Shown here piece by piece: positions 24,952 through 33,171 of a stretch of DNA of 64,000 bases (positions are counted from its first letter, which is position 1; the number at the start of each line of letters is the position of its first letter). The position numbers were made by a program, and so were the translations under genes. The notes below the pieces were generated by a model. The model was given only the letters and a program-made list of their open reading frames with translations. It was not told the DNA's origin and did not search any database. Source of the DNA: Bradyrhizobium yuanmingense (GTDB taxonomy: Bacteria; Pseudomonadota; Alphaproteobacteria; Rhizobiales; Xanthobacteraceae); assembly GCF_900094575.1 (NCBI RefSeq), contig NZ_FMAE01000009.1, positions 62,001 to 126,000 of the forward strand, written 5' to 3'.

Positions 24952-26256
24952 TTACTGAGCTTTGAAGGTCGGCACGTCCATCTTGACGAAGTCCGGCTTG
25001 AGAGTCTTGAGCCACTCAACCGACCGTACGCCCGCCGGGTTGGTGATCATCTTCGGATCGAAGATCATCATGTTGTCGAGCAGCTTGAAGTCGTACCCCG
25101 GAACGGACTTGGTGACGCCGACCAGCTGAGCTTCGAGACCCTGGTTGTCCTCGGGCCGCAGCGTAATCGGACGGCCGAAGCCGGTGGCGAACTCGATGCC
25201 CGCCGTCGCGTCGACGACCTGTTCGCGGGTGGGCCAGTTGCCGCCGTTGGACTTGATCGCCTTGTCGTAGGCCGTCTGCAGGGCCTTGAATGCCTGCGCC
25301 ATGTGATAGACCGGGTAGATCGGCCATGCACCGGTCTTCGCCTTGAAGGCTTCATTGAACGCCTTGAAGGCGGCGTCGTTCTTCTTCTCGGGATGCAGGA
25401 ACCAGTGGTCTCCGCGCGCGCCGACGATCAGGCCTTCAGGCAAGTCCTTGCCCAACCGCTGGATCGATGATTCGCCGATCCCGAGCACGAAGGTCGACTG
25501 CTGCAACAGACCGCGCTGACCGGCCTGGCGGACCAGCGTGTCGAGATCTCCGCCCCAAGACGTGGTCAGAACCACATCCGGCCGCAGCGCCAACAGACGG
25601 GAAACTTCAGTGGAGTAGTCCGGTGCGCCGAACTTCGGGAAGAGCTCCGCGACGACTTGCACGTCCGGCTTCATTGCCTTGAGCGCGGTCGAAAAGATCT
25701 CCCAGCTCTCCCGACCCCATGCATAATCCTGATTGACCACCGCGATCGTCTTAAAGTCGGGCTTGGTCTTGAGCAGGTAAAGGAGCACGGCCAGCATTTC
25801 CGGCGTGCCGTTCGCCTGAGTCCGGAAATTGTAGCGGTACTTCTTGGTTTCGAGGATGGAGGCCGCACCGCAGTCCCACATGAAATTCATGACTTTGAGG
25901 TCTTCGGCGACGGGCACCAACTGGGTGCAGCTGCCCGACGAGATCGAAGCAAACGTGGCATCGACCTTTTCGTCCTGCACAACGCGTCGGTAGTTCGAGA
26001 CGAGCGCTTCGCCTCCCGCGCCTTCGTCGATGAAGGAGAGCTTGACCGGCACGCCGCCGATGCCGCCCTTCTTGTTGAGGTCCTCCGCGATCATCTCCGC
26101 CGCGGCCTTCGCCGGCACACCGAAGACTGACGCAGGGCCCGACAGGAACGTCGTGATGCCGATTTTGAGCTCCGACGGCTTGTTCTGCGCAAGCGAGGTG
26201 CCCGTAAAGGCCGCAACTACAAGCCCGGCCGCAACCGCAGCCTTGAGAAATTTCAT
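24952..26256 (-). CDS. ABC transporter substrate-binding protein (Liv/HAAT type, transporter B)
   Basis: This 434-residue periplasmic protein begins with the signal peptide MKFLKAAVAAGLVVAAFTG (cleavage near SLAQ) and continues as KPSELKIGITTFLSG, the HAAT binding fold. The start is the ATG at 26256, preceded by AGGGAGGATTTTCA. It is longer than its paralogues at 8768 and 15116 and only distantly similar to them, with FMWDCGAAS and VLTTSWGGDLD blocks of the aromatic-type subgroup. It leads the five-gene transporter B operon. Confidence 0.9.
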   Translation of the reverse strand: MKFLKAAVAAGLVVAAFTGTSLAQNKPSELKIGITTFLSGPASVFGVPAKAAAEMIAEDLNKKGGIGGVPVKLSFIDEGAGGEALVSNYRRVVQDEKVDATFASISSGSCTQLVPVAEDLKVMNFMWDCGAASILETKKYRYNFRTQANGTPEMLAVLLYLLKTKPDFKTIAVVNQDYAWGRESWEIFSTALKAMKPDVQVVAELFPKFGAPDYSTEVSRLLALRPDVVLTTSWGGDLDTLVRQAGQRGLLQQSTFVLGIGESSIQRLGKDLPEGLIVGARGDHWFLHPEKKNDAAFKAFNEAFKAKTGAWPIYPVYHMAQAFKALQTAYDKAIKSNGGNWPTREQVVDATAGIEFATGFGRPITLRPEDNQGLEAQLVGVTKSVPGYDFKLLDNMMIFDPKMITNPAGVRSVEWLKTLKPDFVKMDVPTFKAQ

Positions 26257-26606
26257 TGAAAATCCTCCCTGTTTTATTGTTGCGCCCGGTTTCAGCCGCC
26301 GTGCGCTTCTTCTTGCAACAACGCTACTATAATTGTCGCGTGTTGCCAGCCCTCTTCTGTCATTCGCGAGCCGACGAACCCGGTTCGACGCCGTCGCCCA
26401 TTTTGTCGGCTGCGCATCGATTGTAACGGACAAGGGCCCCAAATGGTCGATGCCTCCAATTCCAGCGTGCGAAAAAACAAACACCGACCGCGCTTTGCGC
26501 TTTGGGCCCATCGCGACATACTGCGCCGCCGCACGAACTCGGTCGCTATAGGAGCAAAGCAGATATTGCTTTTGGCCGCATCACGCTCGGGTTACGGGTA
26601 CGCGGC
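26257..26606. other. Promoter-bearing gap upstream of transporter B
   Basis: The 350 bases hold the control region of the binding-protein gene. A minus-strand TATAGT lies in an AT-richer segment near 26325-26340, but no matching -35 is clear. Overlapping open frames here show no family features. No copy of either palindromic site found elsewhere was seen. Confidence 0.3.
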
Positions 26607-27314
26607 CTAGGACCTAGCCGCGACCACCCTAGTCAGCATCGGAAAATGCTTGTTGCCGCCTGCGAATGGCGGGAATTTCACGAAGTCGGCACGCATGTGC
26701 TTGATCACGTCGGAGCCGAGTGCATGCGCGAGGGCTTGCGGGCTGTCGAACACCAGCTTGTTGCGTTGCATGTGCTCGACGCGCCGCGACGGCAGCCGGT
26801 CGACCCAGTCGATGCGGGTGTAGATCTCGATCTGGCGGACGTTCGGGAAGGTCCGCATGATCGACGGGTGGTGCTTCAGATAATGCAGGTTCCAAGCGTT
26901 CATATCCTCGGCCGGGCCGGGATAGTGCACGAGGTAACTGCACGGGGTGGTCGTTCCCGCCGGATGCTCTGCGACATCGACCGGAAACGGGCGCGTCAGC
27001 ATCACCTGGTGTGCGACATCGAGTCCGGTGAGGCCGGATAGCCCGGCCCCTGTTGCGAGGCTGGCGAGGACGCCGCCGCGGTCCATTGCCGCCTCGCAGG
27101 CGAACAGGTCGGGAAACCGGAGTTGAAGCGCAAAGGCGGGGCCGGTGCCGTCGGCCTTGTAAGGATGGTCGACCGACTGTTCGAGCGGCGTGAACAGCAG
27201 GGCCTCGGTCATGTCGGGGATCGATCCGACGAGCTCCGCCACGGAGGCAACCTCATCGGGACGAACTCGCCGTTCGCCTGTGGAACCGGAGAATGTCATG
27301 AACAGCGAGATCAC
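26607..27314 (-). CDS. EthD-like / dimeric alpha-beta barrel protein
   Basis: This 235-residue protein has two similar halves in the EthD/dimeric alpha-beta-barrel style. The second half shows LVHYPGPAEDMNAWNLHYLKHHP followed by NVRQIEIYTRIDW, the usual EthD spacing of an aromatic-His cluster. No catalytic activity is established for most relatives; some assist degradation pathways. It is the last gene of the ring-cleavage operon, overlapping the thioesterase stop region by four bases, which supports a role in the same pathway. Confidence 0.65.
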   Translation of the reverse strand: MISLFMTFSGSTGERRVRPDEVASVAELVGSIPDMTEALLFTPLEQSVDHPYKADGTGPAFALQLRFPDLFACEAAMDRGGVLASLATGAGLSGLTGLDVAHQVMLTRPFPVDVAEHPAGTTTPCSYLVHYPGPAEDMNAWNLHYLKHHPSIMRTFPNVRQIEIYTRIDWVDRLPSRRVEHMQRNKLVFDSPQALAHALGSDVIKHMRADFVKFPPFAGGNKHFPMLTRVVAARS

Positions 27315-27748
27315 GCGGGCGTCGCCTCGGTCCCCTCGCCCACACTCACATGCGCCATCAGTGCGAAGCGAATGTCATCGGGCCATGGGATCGCATGATG
27401 ATCGACCAGCGAGGTCGCAGCAAGGATCTGGCGCGCGCGCCAGCGCGGGCCATTCGCGCCGGAGATGACATGCTCGAGATGGAGAGATGACCCACCGACC
27501 CTGATGATGCGCAGGTTGAACGTCAGGAGATCGCCGAACATCGACGGCCGGGAGAAATCGCAATTCAGGTGCACCGTGGGCGTTCCGATCTTCCGGACGG
27601 TGATCAGCTCCGGCCATGGAAAACCGATCCGCGCCCAGAAATCTTCGACCACGCCGTTGAGGAGGTTCAAATAGGACGGGAAGTACGCGATTCCCGAGGG
27701 ATCGCAGTGTCCGAACCTGAGCTGGCGATCGAACGAAAAATTCGTCAT
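27311..27748 (-). CDS. Acyl-CoA thioesterase, 4-hydroxybenzoyl-CoA (hotdog) family
   Basis: This 145-residue hotdog-fold protein has the 4-hydroxybenzoyl-CoA thioesterase signature FGHCDPSGIAYFPSYL, with D16 in the catalytic position. It hydrolyses an acyl- or aryl-CoA to the free acid. Lying between an FAH-family hydrolase (one-base overlap) and an EthD-like gene, and in a region with an aryl-CoA monooxygenase, it is the natural candidate to release the hydroxylated aryl acid (gentisate or 5-hydroxyanthranilate) for ring cleavage. That substrate is inference. Confidence 0.87.
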   Translation of the reverse strand: MTNFSFDRQLRFGHCDPSGIAYFPSYLNLLNGVVEDFWARIGFPWPELITVRKIGTPTVHLNCDFSRPSMFGDLLTFNLRIIRVGGSSLHLEHVISGANGPRWRARQILAATSLVDHHAIPWPDDIRFALMAHVSVGEGTEATPA

Positions 27749-28656
27749 CAGATCGCAACAACGGGGTGGCGGATGACGCCGACGCCGTCGACGCCGGCCT
27801 CGACCACGTCACCCGGCCAAAGCCATTCCTGCGGGCTCATGCCGGCGCCGACGCCTTCAGGCGTACCGGTGGCGATGATGTCGCCCGGCTCGAGCGTCAT
27901 GCCGGACGAAATGTCCGATATCAGCACCGGGATGTCGAAGATCATATATTTGGTGTTAGAGTCCTGCTTCATGACCCCGTTCTTGGTCAGCCACAGCCGC
28001 AGATCGTGTGGATCAGGAATCTCGTCCGCGGTCACGATGCACGGGCCGAACGGCGCATAAGTGTCCATGCCCTTGGAGAAAATCCACTGTCCGGCGCGGC
28101 GATTGTCGCGCGCGGAAATGTCGATCATCACCGAATAGCCGAAGACGTGGTCCATCGCCCTGTCGGTCGCGATGCGCGTTGCGGTCTTGCCGATGATGAC
28201 GGCGAGCTCGACCTCCCAGTCGAGCTGCTGCGTCATCTTCGCATTGTGCTGGATCGCCGCGCCGGGGCCGATCACCGAGGTCGGCGGCTTGGAGAAGACG
28301 ACCGGCTGCTTCGGCAGGTCCTTGTCCGTATCCAGGCTCTTGGCGGATTCCGCCACATGCGCCCGGTAGTTCAGCCCGATGCCGAAGATGTTTTTCCGCG
28401 GCCGCGGGATCGGCGCCTGCAGCTTTACATCCTCGACCGCGACCGCCGAGCCAGCCGGGAAGCGGCCATTGGCGTCCGCCAGTGCATCCCTGAGCGCAGG
28501 CAGCAGGGTCACGCTGTTGTCGATGAACGACAGCATGTCACCCGGCCATGTCACGCCGCTGGACGCACCAAGGTGCTCGACATCGACGACCAGTCCATTG
28601 ACCAGGGCTCCAAGACGGGCACCGCTGGAGCCCAAGGTGTAGGTGACGAGACGCAT
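27748..28656 (-). CDS. Fumarylacetoacetate hydrolase (FAH) family protein
   Basis: This 302-residue protein has an N-terminal cap (about 1-70) and the FAH catalytic domain with GIGLNYRAHVAES, the E-x-E metal motif in DWEVELAVIIG, and GYSVMIDISARD. Enzymes of this family cleave C-C bonds of acylpyruvates such as fumarylpyruvate and fumarylacetoacetate, or act as decarboxylase/hydratases. It follows the gentisate-dioxygenase-like cupin by 45 bases, so the most direct reading is hydrolysis of the ring-cleavage product. A separate maleylpyruvate isomerase is not visible nearby, so cis-trans isomerisation may be skipped. Confidence 0.88.
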   Translation of the reverse strand: MRLVTYTLGSSGARLGALVNGLVVDVEHLGASSGVTWPGDMLSFIDNSVTLLPALRDALADANGRFPAGSAVAVEDVKLQAPIPRPRKNIFGIGLNYRAHVAESAKSLDTDKDLPKQPVVFSKPPTSVIGPGAAIQHNAKMTQQLDWEVELAVIIGKTATRIATDRAMDHVFGYSVMIDISARDNRRAGQWIFSKGMDTYAPFGPCIVTADEIPDPHDLRLWLTKNGVMKQDSNTKYMIFDIPVLISDISSGMTLEPGDIIATGTPEGVGAGMSPQEWLWPGDVVEAGVDGVGVIRHPVVAI

Positions 28657-28701
28657 GAAGGCTTCTGTCCGGCTGTTCTGGTTGAATTCTGCAAGGGCCT
28701 A

Positions 28702-29808
28702 TCAGGCGGCAACCGACTGATAACCGCCATTGTCGCCATAGGCCTCTTCCCGATAGAGCCCGAGGCCCTCGATGACGGGCAGGTCGTTGAAGCAGAACAG
28801 GCAGGCATCCTCGCTCGCTGATGCATTGCCGTGCTCGTGCCAGGCCCAGGAGGGAACGCAGAAGATGTCGCGCTCTTCCCATTCGAGCCGCTTGCCGCCA
28901 ATGATCGAATAGCCGCGCCCCTTGGCGACCTGGTAGATGAAGCTGCCGGTGTGCCGGTGCGACTTGGTCTTCTCGCCGGGGCGCAGCAGCTGCATGCTCG
29001 CACCGATCGTCTGCATCACGTGCCCGCCGGTGACCGGGTTGACGTAGTTCATGAGGATGCCGTCATAGGGCGAGCCATCGGTCGCGGCCGCATATTTCTG
29101 CAAGGACTCGTAGGTCGGCTCCCACTCATATTTGAACATCGGCGAATAACCCTTCGACCAGCGCGAGTCCGCCGGCCGAAGACCGGGATTGCCCCAGGTC
29201 CGGGTCATGTCGTCCACGGGATAGCCGGACGGCTCCTGCTGGATGTTCGGATGCACGACGAAGAAATTGGCTTCCAGCGCGTTGACGAGCGGGATGTCCA
29301 GGCCATCCTGCCAGATGCAGACCGAGCCGTCGCCTTCGACGCCATGCTCGTGCCAGGTGCCGTTCGGCGTCAGCACGAAATCCCGCGCGCCCAGCGTCAT
29401 CTTGTGACCGTCGACGATGGTGTAGGCGCCCGCGCCCTCCATGATGAAGCGCAGCGCCGAGGCCGAGTGGGCATGGGCCGTGGCGACCTCGCCGGGATGC
29501 ATCACCTGCAATCCGGAATAGAGCCAGCCGACCGCGGCCGACACGTCGCGCCGCCCTGGATTGTTGAGATAGATCACGCGCCGGCCGGCTTTCTCGGGCG
29601 AGACCAGCTCGACCGAGCGCAGCACGTGCTCGCGCAGATCCTTGTAGCGCCAGAGCACGGGAACCGAGGCCGATTGCGGCGCCCACGGCTCGATCTTGTT
29701 GGCGACGGTCCAGAGCGCTCCGGCTTCGTACCTTTCGAGATCCTTGTAATAGGCCTCGAGCTCGGGGGTGTCCTCGACATTGGCCCGGCCGATCACGTTC
29801 TCGCGCAT
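28702..29808 (-). CDS. Gentisate 1,2-dioxygenase-like bicupin
   Basis: This 368-residue bicupin belongs to the gentisate/salicylate/1-hydroxy-2-naphthoate ring-cleavage dioxygenases. The first cupin has H112 and H114 in TAHAHSASALRF and a His region in TWHEHG (about 152-156); the second cupin carries HRHTGSF and WHEHGN. Iron ligands are therefore present. Known relatives usually have HRH in the first cupin, where the arginine contacts the substrate; here it is HAH, which may mark a different substrate such as an amino-substituted hydroxybenzoate. The start is the ATG at 29808 behind GGAGGATAGG. It sits between a nitrilase and an FAH-family gene. Confidence 0.87.
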   Translation of the reverse strand: MRENVIGRANVEDTPELEAYYKDLERYEAGALWTVANKIEPWAPQSASVPVLWRYKDLREHVLRSVELVSPEKAGRRVIYLNNPGRRDVSAAVGWLYSGLQVMHPGEVATAHAHSASALRFIMEGAGAYTIVDGHKMTLGARDFVLTPNGTWHEHGVEGDGSVCIWQDGLDIPLVNALEANFFVVHPNIQQEPSGYPVDDMTRTWGNPGLRPADSRWSKGYSPMFKYEWEPTYESLQKYAAATDGSPYDGILMNYVNPVTGGHVMQTIGASMQLLRPGEKTKSHRHTGSFIYQVAKGRGYSIIGGKRLEWEERDIFCVPSWAWHEHGNASASEDACLFCFNDLPVIEGLGLYREEAYGDNGGYQSVAA

Positions 29809-29861
29809 CCTATCCTCCAAGTCCTGTCTTATGATCCCGCACCCTCAAGCGAGCCAGCCCG

Positions 29862-30884
29862 TCATTCCGCTCGACCTGGAATCGACGCGAAGCCCGCCTG
29901 CTCCGGTCCGGCGACGGCTTCCGCCTCTGCCAGACCGAGCGGCGTCTGTGGACGACGGTTGACCCGCAGATCGAAAATGTCGAACCGGTTATAGTGCCCG
30001 ACGATGTCGTGCATCTGCTTCGGCTGGATGCAGCGCTCGAGGTCGATATCGGCATAGACGATGCCTTCGTCGTCGATCAAGGGATCGCCGACCACGCGCC
30101 CGTCCGGCCCGATGATACCGGAGAATGCGCTCGACTTCCGTTGCAGACGTGCGCGAGCGTCGGGAACGACGGTCTCCATCGCCGCGATGATCTCCTCCGA
30201 TACGGTCGAGCAGGAGACGATCGTGAAGATCTTGCCTTCGAAGGAGTGGGCAATCGCGCGCAATTTGATCGCCTCCGCCATGTCATAGTCAGGGGGCGCG
30301 ACGGGAAGCGAGATATAGCTGGCGACGTGCACGAGCTCGCCCTGCCCGAGCAGCGCAAAGCGCGCGAGCGTGTTGGTGTTCTCGCCGCAGGCCAGGCCTC
30401 CGAGACGCCCGATCTCGGTATCATAGACGCGCAGGCTCGACCCGTCACCGCCGGTCCAGGTCAGCTTCTCTGCCCAGGTCGGCACCAGCTTGCGATGCTT
30501 GCCGAGCAAGGCGCCGTCAGGACCGATGAAAACCAGCGTATTGTAGATCGCGCCGAGCGAGACCGGGCTGCGCTCGTTCACGCCGAGCACGACGTGGCAT
30601 CCCGTATCGCGCGCGGCCTTGCAGACGATTTCGACCTCCGGCCCCGGCACCAGCACGGACGCCTTGGCGAGCTTCTCGAACCATGCACTGCCGGTGACGG
30701 GATCGGTGATCCAGTTCCAATAAGGATAGCCGGGAACGAACACTTCGGGGAACGCGACGAGCTTCGCCCCGTTGGCTGCGGCCTCACGGACCAGTGAAGC
30801 CGCCTTCTCCGCGGTCGCGCTTGCGTTGAGATAGACTGGTGAAGCCTGGACGGCGGCAGCTTTAAAGCGAGGCAGCTTCAGCAT
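29862..30884 (-). CDS. Nitrilase family protein
   Basis: This 340-residue enzyme has the nitrilase catalytic triad: E47 in FPEVFVPGYP, K132 in HRKLVPTW and C166 in GLACGENTN. Length and the C-terminal extension match aliphatic/arylacetonitrilases, which convert R-CN to the acid and ammonia. On an island that appears to degrade indole-3-acetate, indole-3-acetonitrile is the obvious candidate, but other nitriles cannot be excluded. It is the first gene of the ring-cleavage operon and is divergent from the 2-oxoacid oxidoreductase genes, whose promoter region holds repeated ATGCTATC sequences on both strands. Confidence 0.9.
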   Translation of the reverse strand: MLKLPRFKAAAVQASPVYLNASATAEKAASLVREAAANGAKLVAFPEVFVPGYPYWNWITDPVTGSAWFEKLAKASVLVPGPEVEIVCKAARDTGCHVVLGVNERSPVSLGAIYNTLVFIGPDGALLGKHRKLVPTWAEKLTWTGGDGSSLRVYDTEIGRLGGLACGENTNTLARFALLGQGELVHVASYISLPVAPPDYDMAEAIKLRAIAHSFEGKIFTIVSCSTVSEEIIAAMETVVPDARARLQRKSSAFSGIIGPDGRVVGDPLIDDEGIVYADIDLERCIQPKQMHDIVGHYNRFDIFDLRVNRRPQTPLGLAEAEAVAGPEQAGFASIPGRAE

Positions 30885-30942
30885 CGGCCCTACCCTGTCG
30901 CTGGCTCATGACCGCCTTGTCGGAGAGAGCATCCGCAAGCGT

Positions 30943-30950
30943 GATAGCAT
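30943..30950 (-). promoter_or_regulatory. ATGCTATC half-site facing the nitrilase operon
   Basis: The minus strand reads ATGCTATC, the same eight bases found inside the operator at 30983-30996. It lies 59 bases upstream of the nitrilase ATG and could let one regulator control both directions. Confidence 0.32.
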
Positions 30951-30959
30951 GGCGCGGCG

Positions 30960-30996
30960 TTGACTTACTTCACATGTAAACGTATGCTATCGCATA
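30960..30996 (+). promoter_or_regulatory. Promoter and TATG-N6-CATA operator of the 2-oxoacid oxidoreductase genes
   Basis: TTGACT (30960-30965) and TATGCT (30983-30988) are spaced by 17 bases. The palindrome TATGC-TATC-GCATA (30983-30996) overlaps the -10, as expected for a repressor site. A matching TATG-N6-CATA is found at the dioxygenase promoter near 41062-41075. GGAGGG follows just before the ATG at 31012. Confidence 0.6.
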
Positions 30997-31011
30997 TTTC
31001 TGGAGGGTGCA

Positions 31012-33171
31012 ATGGCTGAACGGTCTTTTGCTCGCGAGGTCGAGGATCTCAGGCTCGGCGATGGCGACACGTTCCGCGGCGAAGGCATCCTCGCCATCAC
31101 CAAGGCGCTGCTGCAATCGGGGGTCGCCTATGTCGGCGGCTACCAGGGCTCGCCGATCTCGCATCTGATGGACGTGCTGGCCGACGCCAAGGACGTGCTC
31201 GACGATCTCGGCGTCGTATTCCAGAGCTCGGCCAACGAAGCCGCCGCTGCGGCGATGCTGTCGGCATCGGTGATGTATCCCCTGCGCGGCGCGGTGGCGT
31301 GGAAGTCGACCGTCGGGACCAACGTCGCCTCCGACGCCCTTGCCAACCTCGCCTCGGGCGGTGTCACCGGCGGCACCATGATCATCGTCGGCGAGGACTA
31401 TGGCGAAGGCTCCTCCATCATGCAGGAGCGTACCCACGCCTTCGCGATGAAGTCGCAGATGTGGCTGCTCGATCCCCGCCCCGAGCATGAATGCATCGTC
31501 AATCTGATCGAGAAAGGCTTCGAGCTCTCCGAGTTCTCCAACACGCCGGTCATGCTGGAGGTGCGCGTGCGCGCCTGCCACATGCACGGCAGCTTCGCCT
31601 GCAAGGACAATGTCAGGCCGGCGCACACCATCAAGGACGCGCTCAACAATCCCAAGCGTGACGTCAACCGCATCGTGCTGCCACCGGCGGCCTATGAGCA
31701 CGAGCAGGAGAAGATCAAGACGCGGATGCCCGCGGCTATCGGATTCATTCGGGACAACAAGCTGAATGAGTGGATGGGGCCGAAGCAGGGCAAGGTCGGC
31801 ATCATCATGCAGGGGGGCATGTACAACAACGTCATCCGCGCGCTGCAATATCTCGGGCTGTCGGATGCCTATGGCAACACCCAGATCCCGCTCTACATCA
31901 TGAACGTCACCTACCCCGTGATCGATACCGAGGTTGCGGAATTCTGCGTCGATAAGGAGGCCGTTCTCATCGTCGAGGAAGGCCAGCCGGAATATCTGGA
32001 GCAGGCGATTAATACGGTCTTGCGCCGCAAGGACATCCAGGCGCGCGTCCACGGCAAGGACGTGCTGCCGATGGGCGGCGACTACACCGCTCAGGTGCTG
32101 CTCGGCGGCGTCAGGGAATTCCTGGAGAAGACCGAGCCGCGGCTGCTCGGCAACCGGCCGCCGGCGCCGGACGCAGCGCCCGTGCTCAATCACCCCGCGG
32201 TCGAGAAGCTCAAGCAGGTGGTGCCGGCGCGCCCGCCCGGGCTTTGCACCGGCTGCCCGGAACGGCCGATCTTCGCCGCCATGAAGCTGGTCGAGGAAGA
32301 GCTCGGCCAGCACCACGTCTCCGCAGACATCGGCTGCCATCTGTTCTCGATCCTGCCGCCCTTCAACATCGGCGCGACCACGATGGGCTTCGGCCTCGGC
32401 CCGGCCTCGACCTCGGCCTTCAACGTCAAGGCGGACAAGCGGTCGATCGCGGTGATGGGCGACGGCGGCTTCTGGCACAATGGACTGACCAGCGGCATCG
32501 GCAATGCCGTGTTCAACAAGCATGACGGCGTGTTCGTCATCGTCGACAATTACTACACTTCTGCGACGGGCGGTCAGGACATCCTGTCCTCGCGCGCGGT
32601 CAACAAGCGCCGCAAGACCAACAATTCGATCGTGCAGGCGGTGAAGGGCATCGGCGGCCAGTGGGTGCGCCAGCTCGACCGCACCTACGACGTCGGCAAG
32701 ATGCGCGACACGCTGAAGGAAGCGCTGACGACGAAAGAGGAAGGCCCGAAGGTCATCGTCGCGTCCTCCGAATGCATGCTGAACAAGCAGCGGCGCGTGA
32801 AGCCGCAGATCAACAAGGCGATCAAGGACGGGACGCGCATCGTCAAGGAGCGCTTTGGCGTCGACGAAGACGTCTGCACCGGCGACCATGCCTGCATCCG
32901 CCTCTCCGGCTGCCCGTCACTGTCGGTGAAGCAGCTCGACGACCCCTTGCGCGACGATCCGGTCGCGGCGATCGATAATTCCTGCGTCGGCTGCGGCAAT
33001 TGCGGCGAGGTTTCCGAGGCCGCCGTGCTCTGCCCCTCGTTCTATCGAGCCGACGTCATCCATAATCCGACGCGCTGGGACATGTTCAAATCCAAGGTCG
33101 CCATGAGCGTGATCGGCTGGCTGCAGCGTCGGCGCGACCGCCGGCGTCCGGCGCTCGAGGCACTGGCATGA
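31012..33171 (+). CDS. 2-Oxoacid (indolepyruvate-type) oxidoreductase, alpha subunit
   Basis: This 719-residue protein resembles IorA. It has the pyrimidine-binding domain at the N-terminus (SSANEAAAAAM near 72-82), LCTGCPERP at 411-418, the ThDP motif beginning GDG at 483-485 and ending in DNYYTSATGG, and a C-terminal ferredoxin-like region with cysteines at 622, 628, 634, 658, 661, 664 and 674. Such enzymes decarboxylate a 2-oxoacid and form the acyl-CoA, passing electrons through Fe-S clusters. Aryl-glyoxylate-type substrates are known in the wider family; here I infer isatinate (2-aminophenylglyoxylate) going to anthraniloyl-CoA. It overlaps the partner subunit gene by four bases. Confidence 0.9.
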   Translation: MAERSFAREVEDLRLGDGDTFRGEGILAITKALLQSGVAYVGGYQGSPISHLMDVLADAKDVLDDLGVVFQSSANEAAAAAMLSASVMYPLRGAVAWKSTVGTNVASDALANLASGGVTGGTMIIVGEDYGEGSSIMQERTHAFAMKSQMWLLDPRPEHECIVNLIEKGFELSEFSNTPVMLEVRVRACHMHGSFACKDNVRPAHTIKDALNNPKRDVNRIVLPPAAYEHEQEKIKTRMPAAIGFIRDNKLNEWMGPKQGKVGIIMQGGMYNNVIRALQYLGLSDAYGNTQIPLYIMNVTYPVIDTEVAEFCVDKEAVLIVEEGQPEYLEQAINTVLRRKDIQARVHGKDVLPMGGDYTAQVLLGGVREFLEKTEPRLLGNRPPAPDAAPVLNHPAVEKLKQVVPARPPGLCTGCPERPIFAAMKLVEEELGQHHVSADIGCHLFSILPPFNIGATTMGFGLGPASTSAFNVKADKRSIAVMGDGGFWHNGLTSGIGNAVFNKHDGVFVIVDNYYTSATGGQDILSSRAVNKRRKTNNSIVQAVKGIGGQWVRQLDRTYDVGKMRDTLKEALTTKEEGPKVIVASSECMLNKQRRVKPQINKAIKDGTRIVKERFGVDEDVCTGDHACIRLSGCPSLSVKQLDDPLRDDPVAAIDNSCVGCGNCGEVSEAAVLCPSFYRADVIHNPTRWDMFKSKVAMSVIGWLQRRRDRRRPALEALA

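Noticed and set aside
30970..32889. A 639-codon minus-strand frame opposite the oxidoreductase alpha subunit
   Set aside because: The composition is Asp/His/Val-rich without motifs, and the plus-strand frame carries ThDP and Fe-S motifs and a ribosome site.
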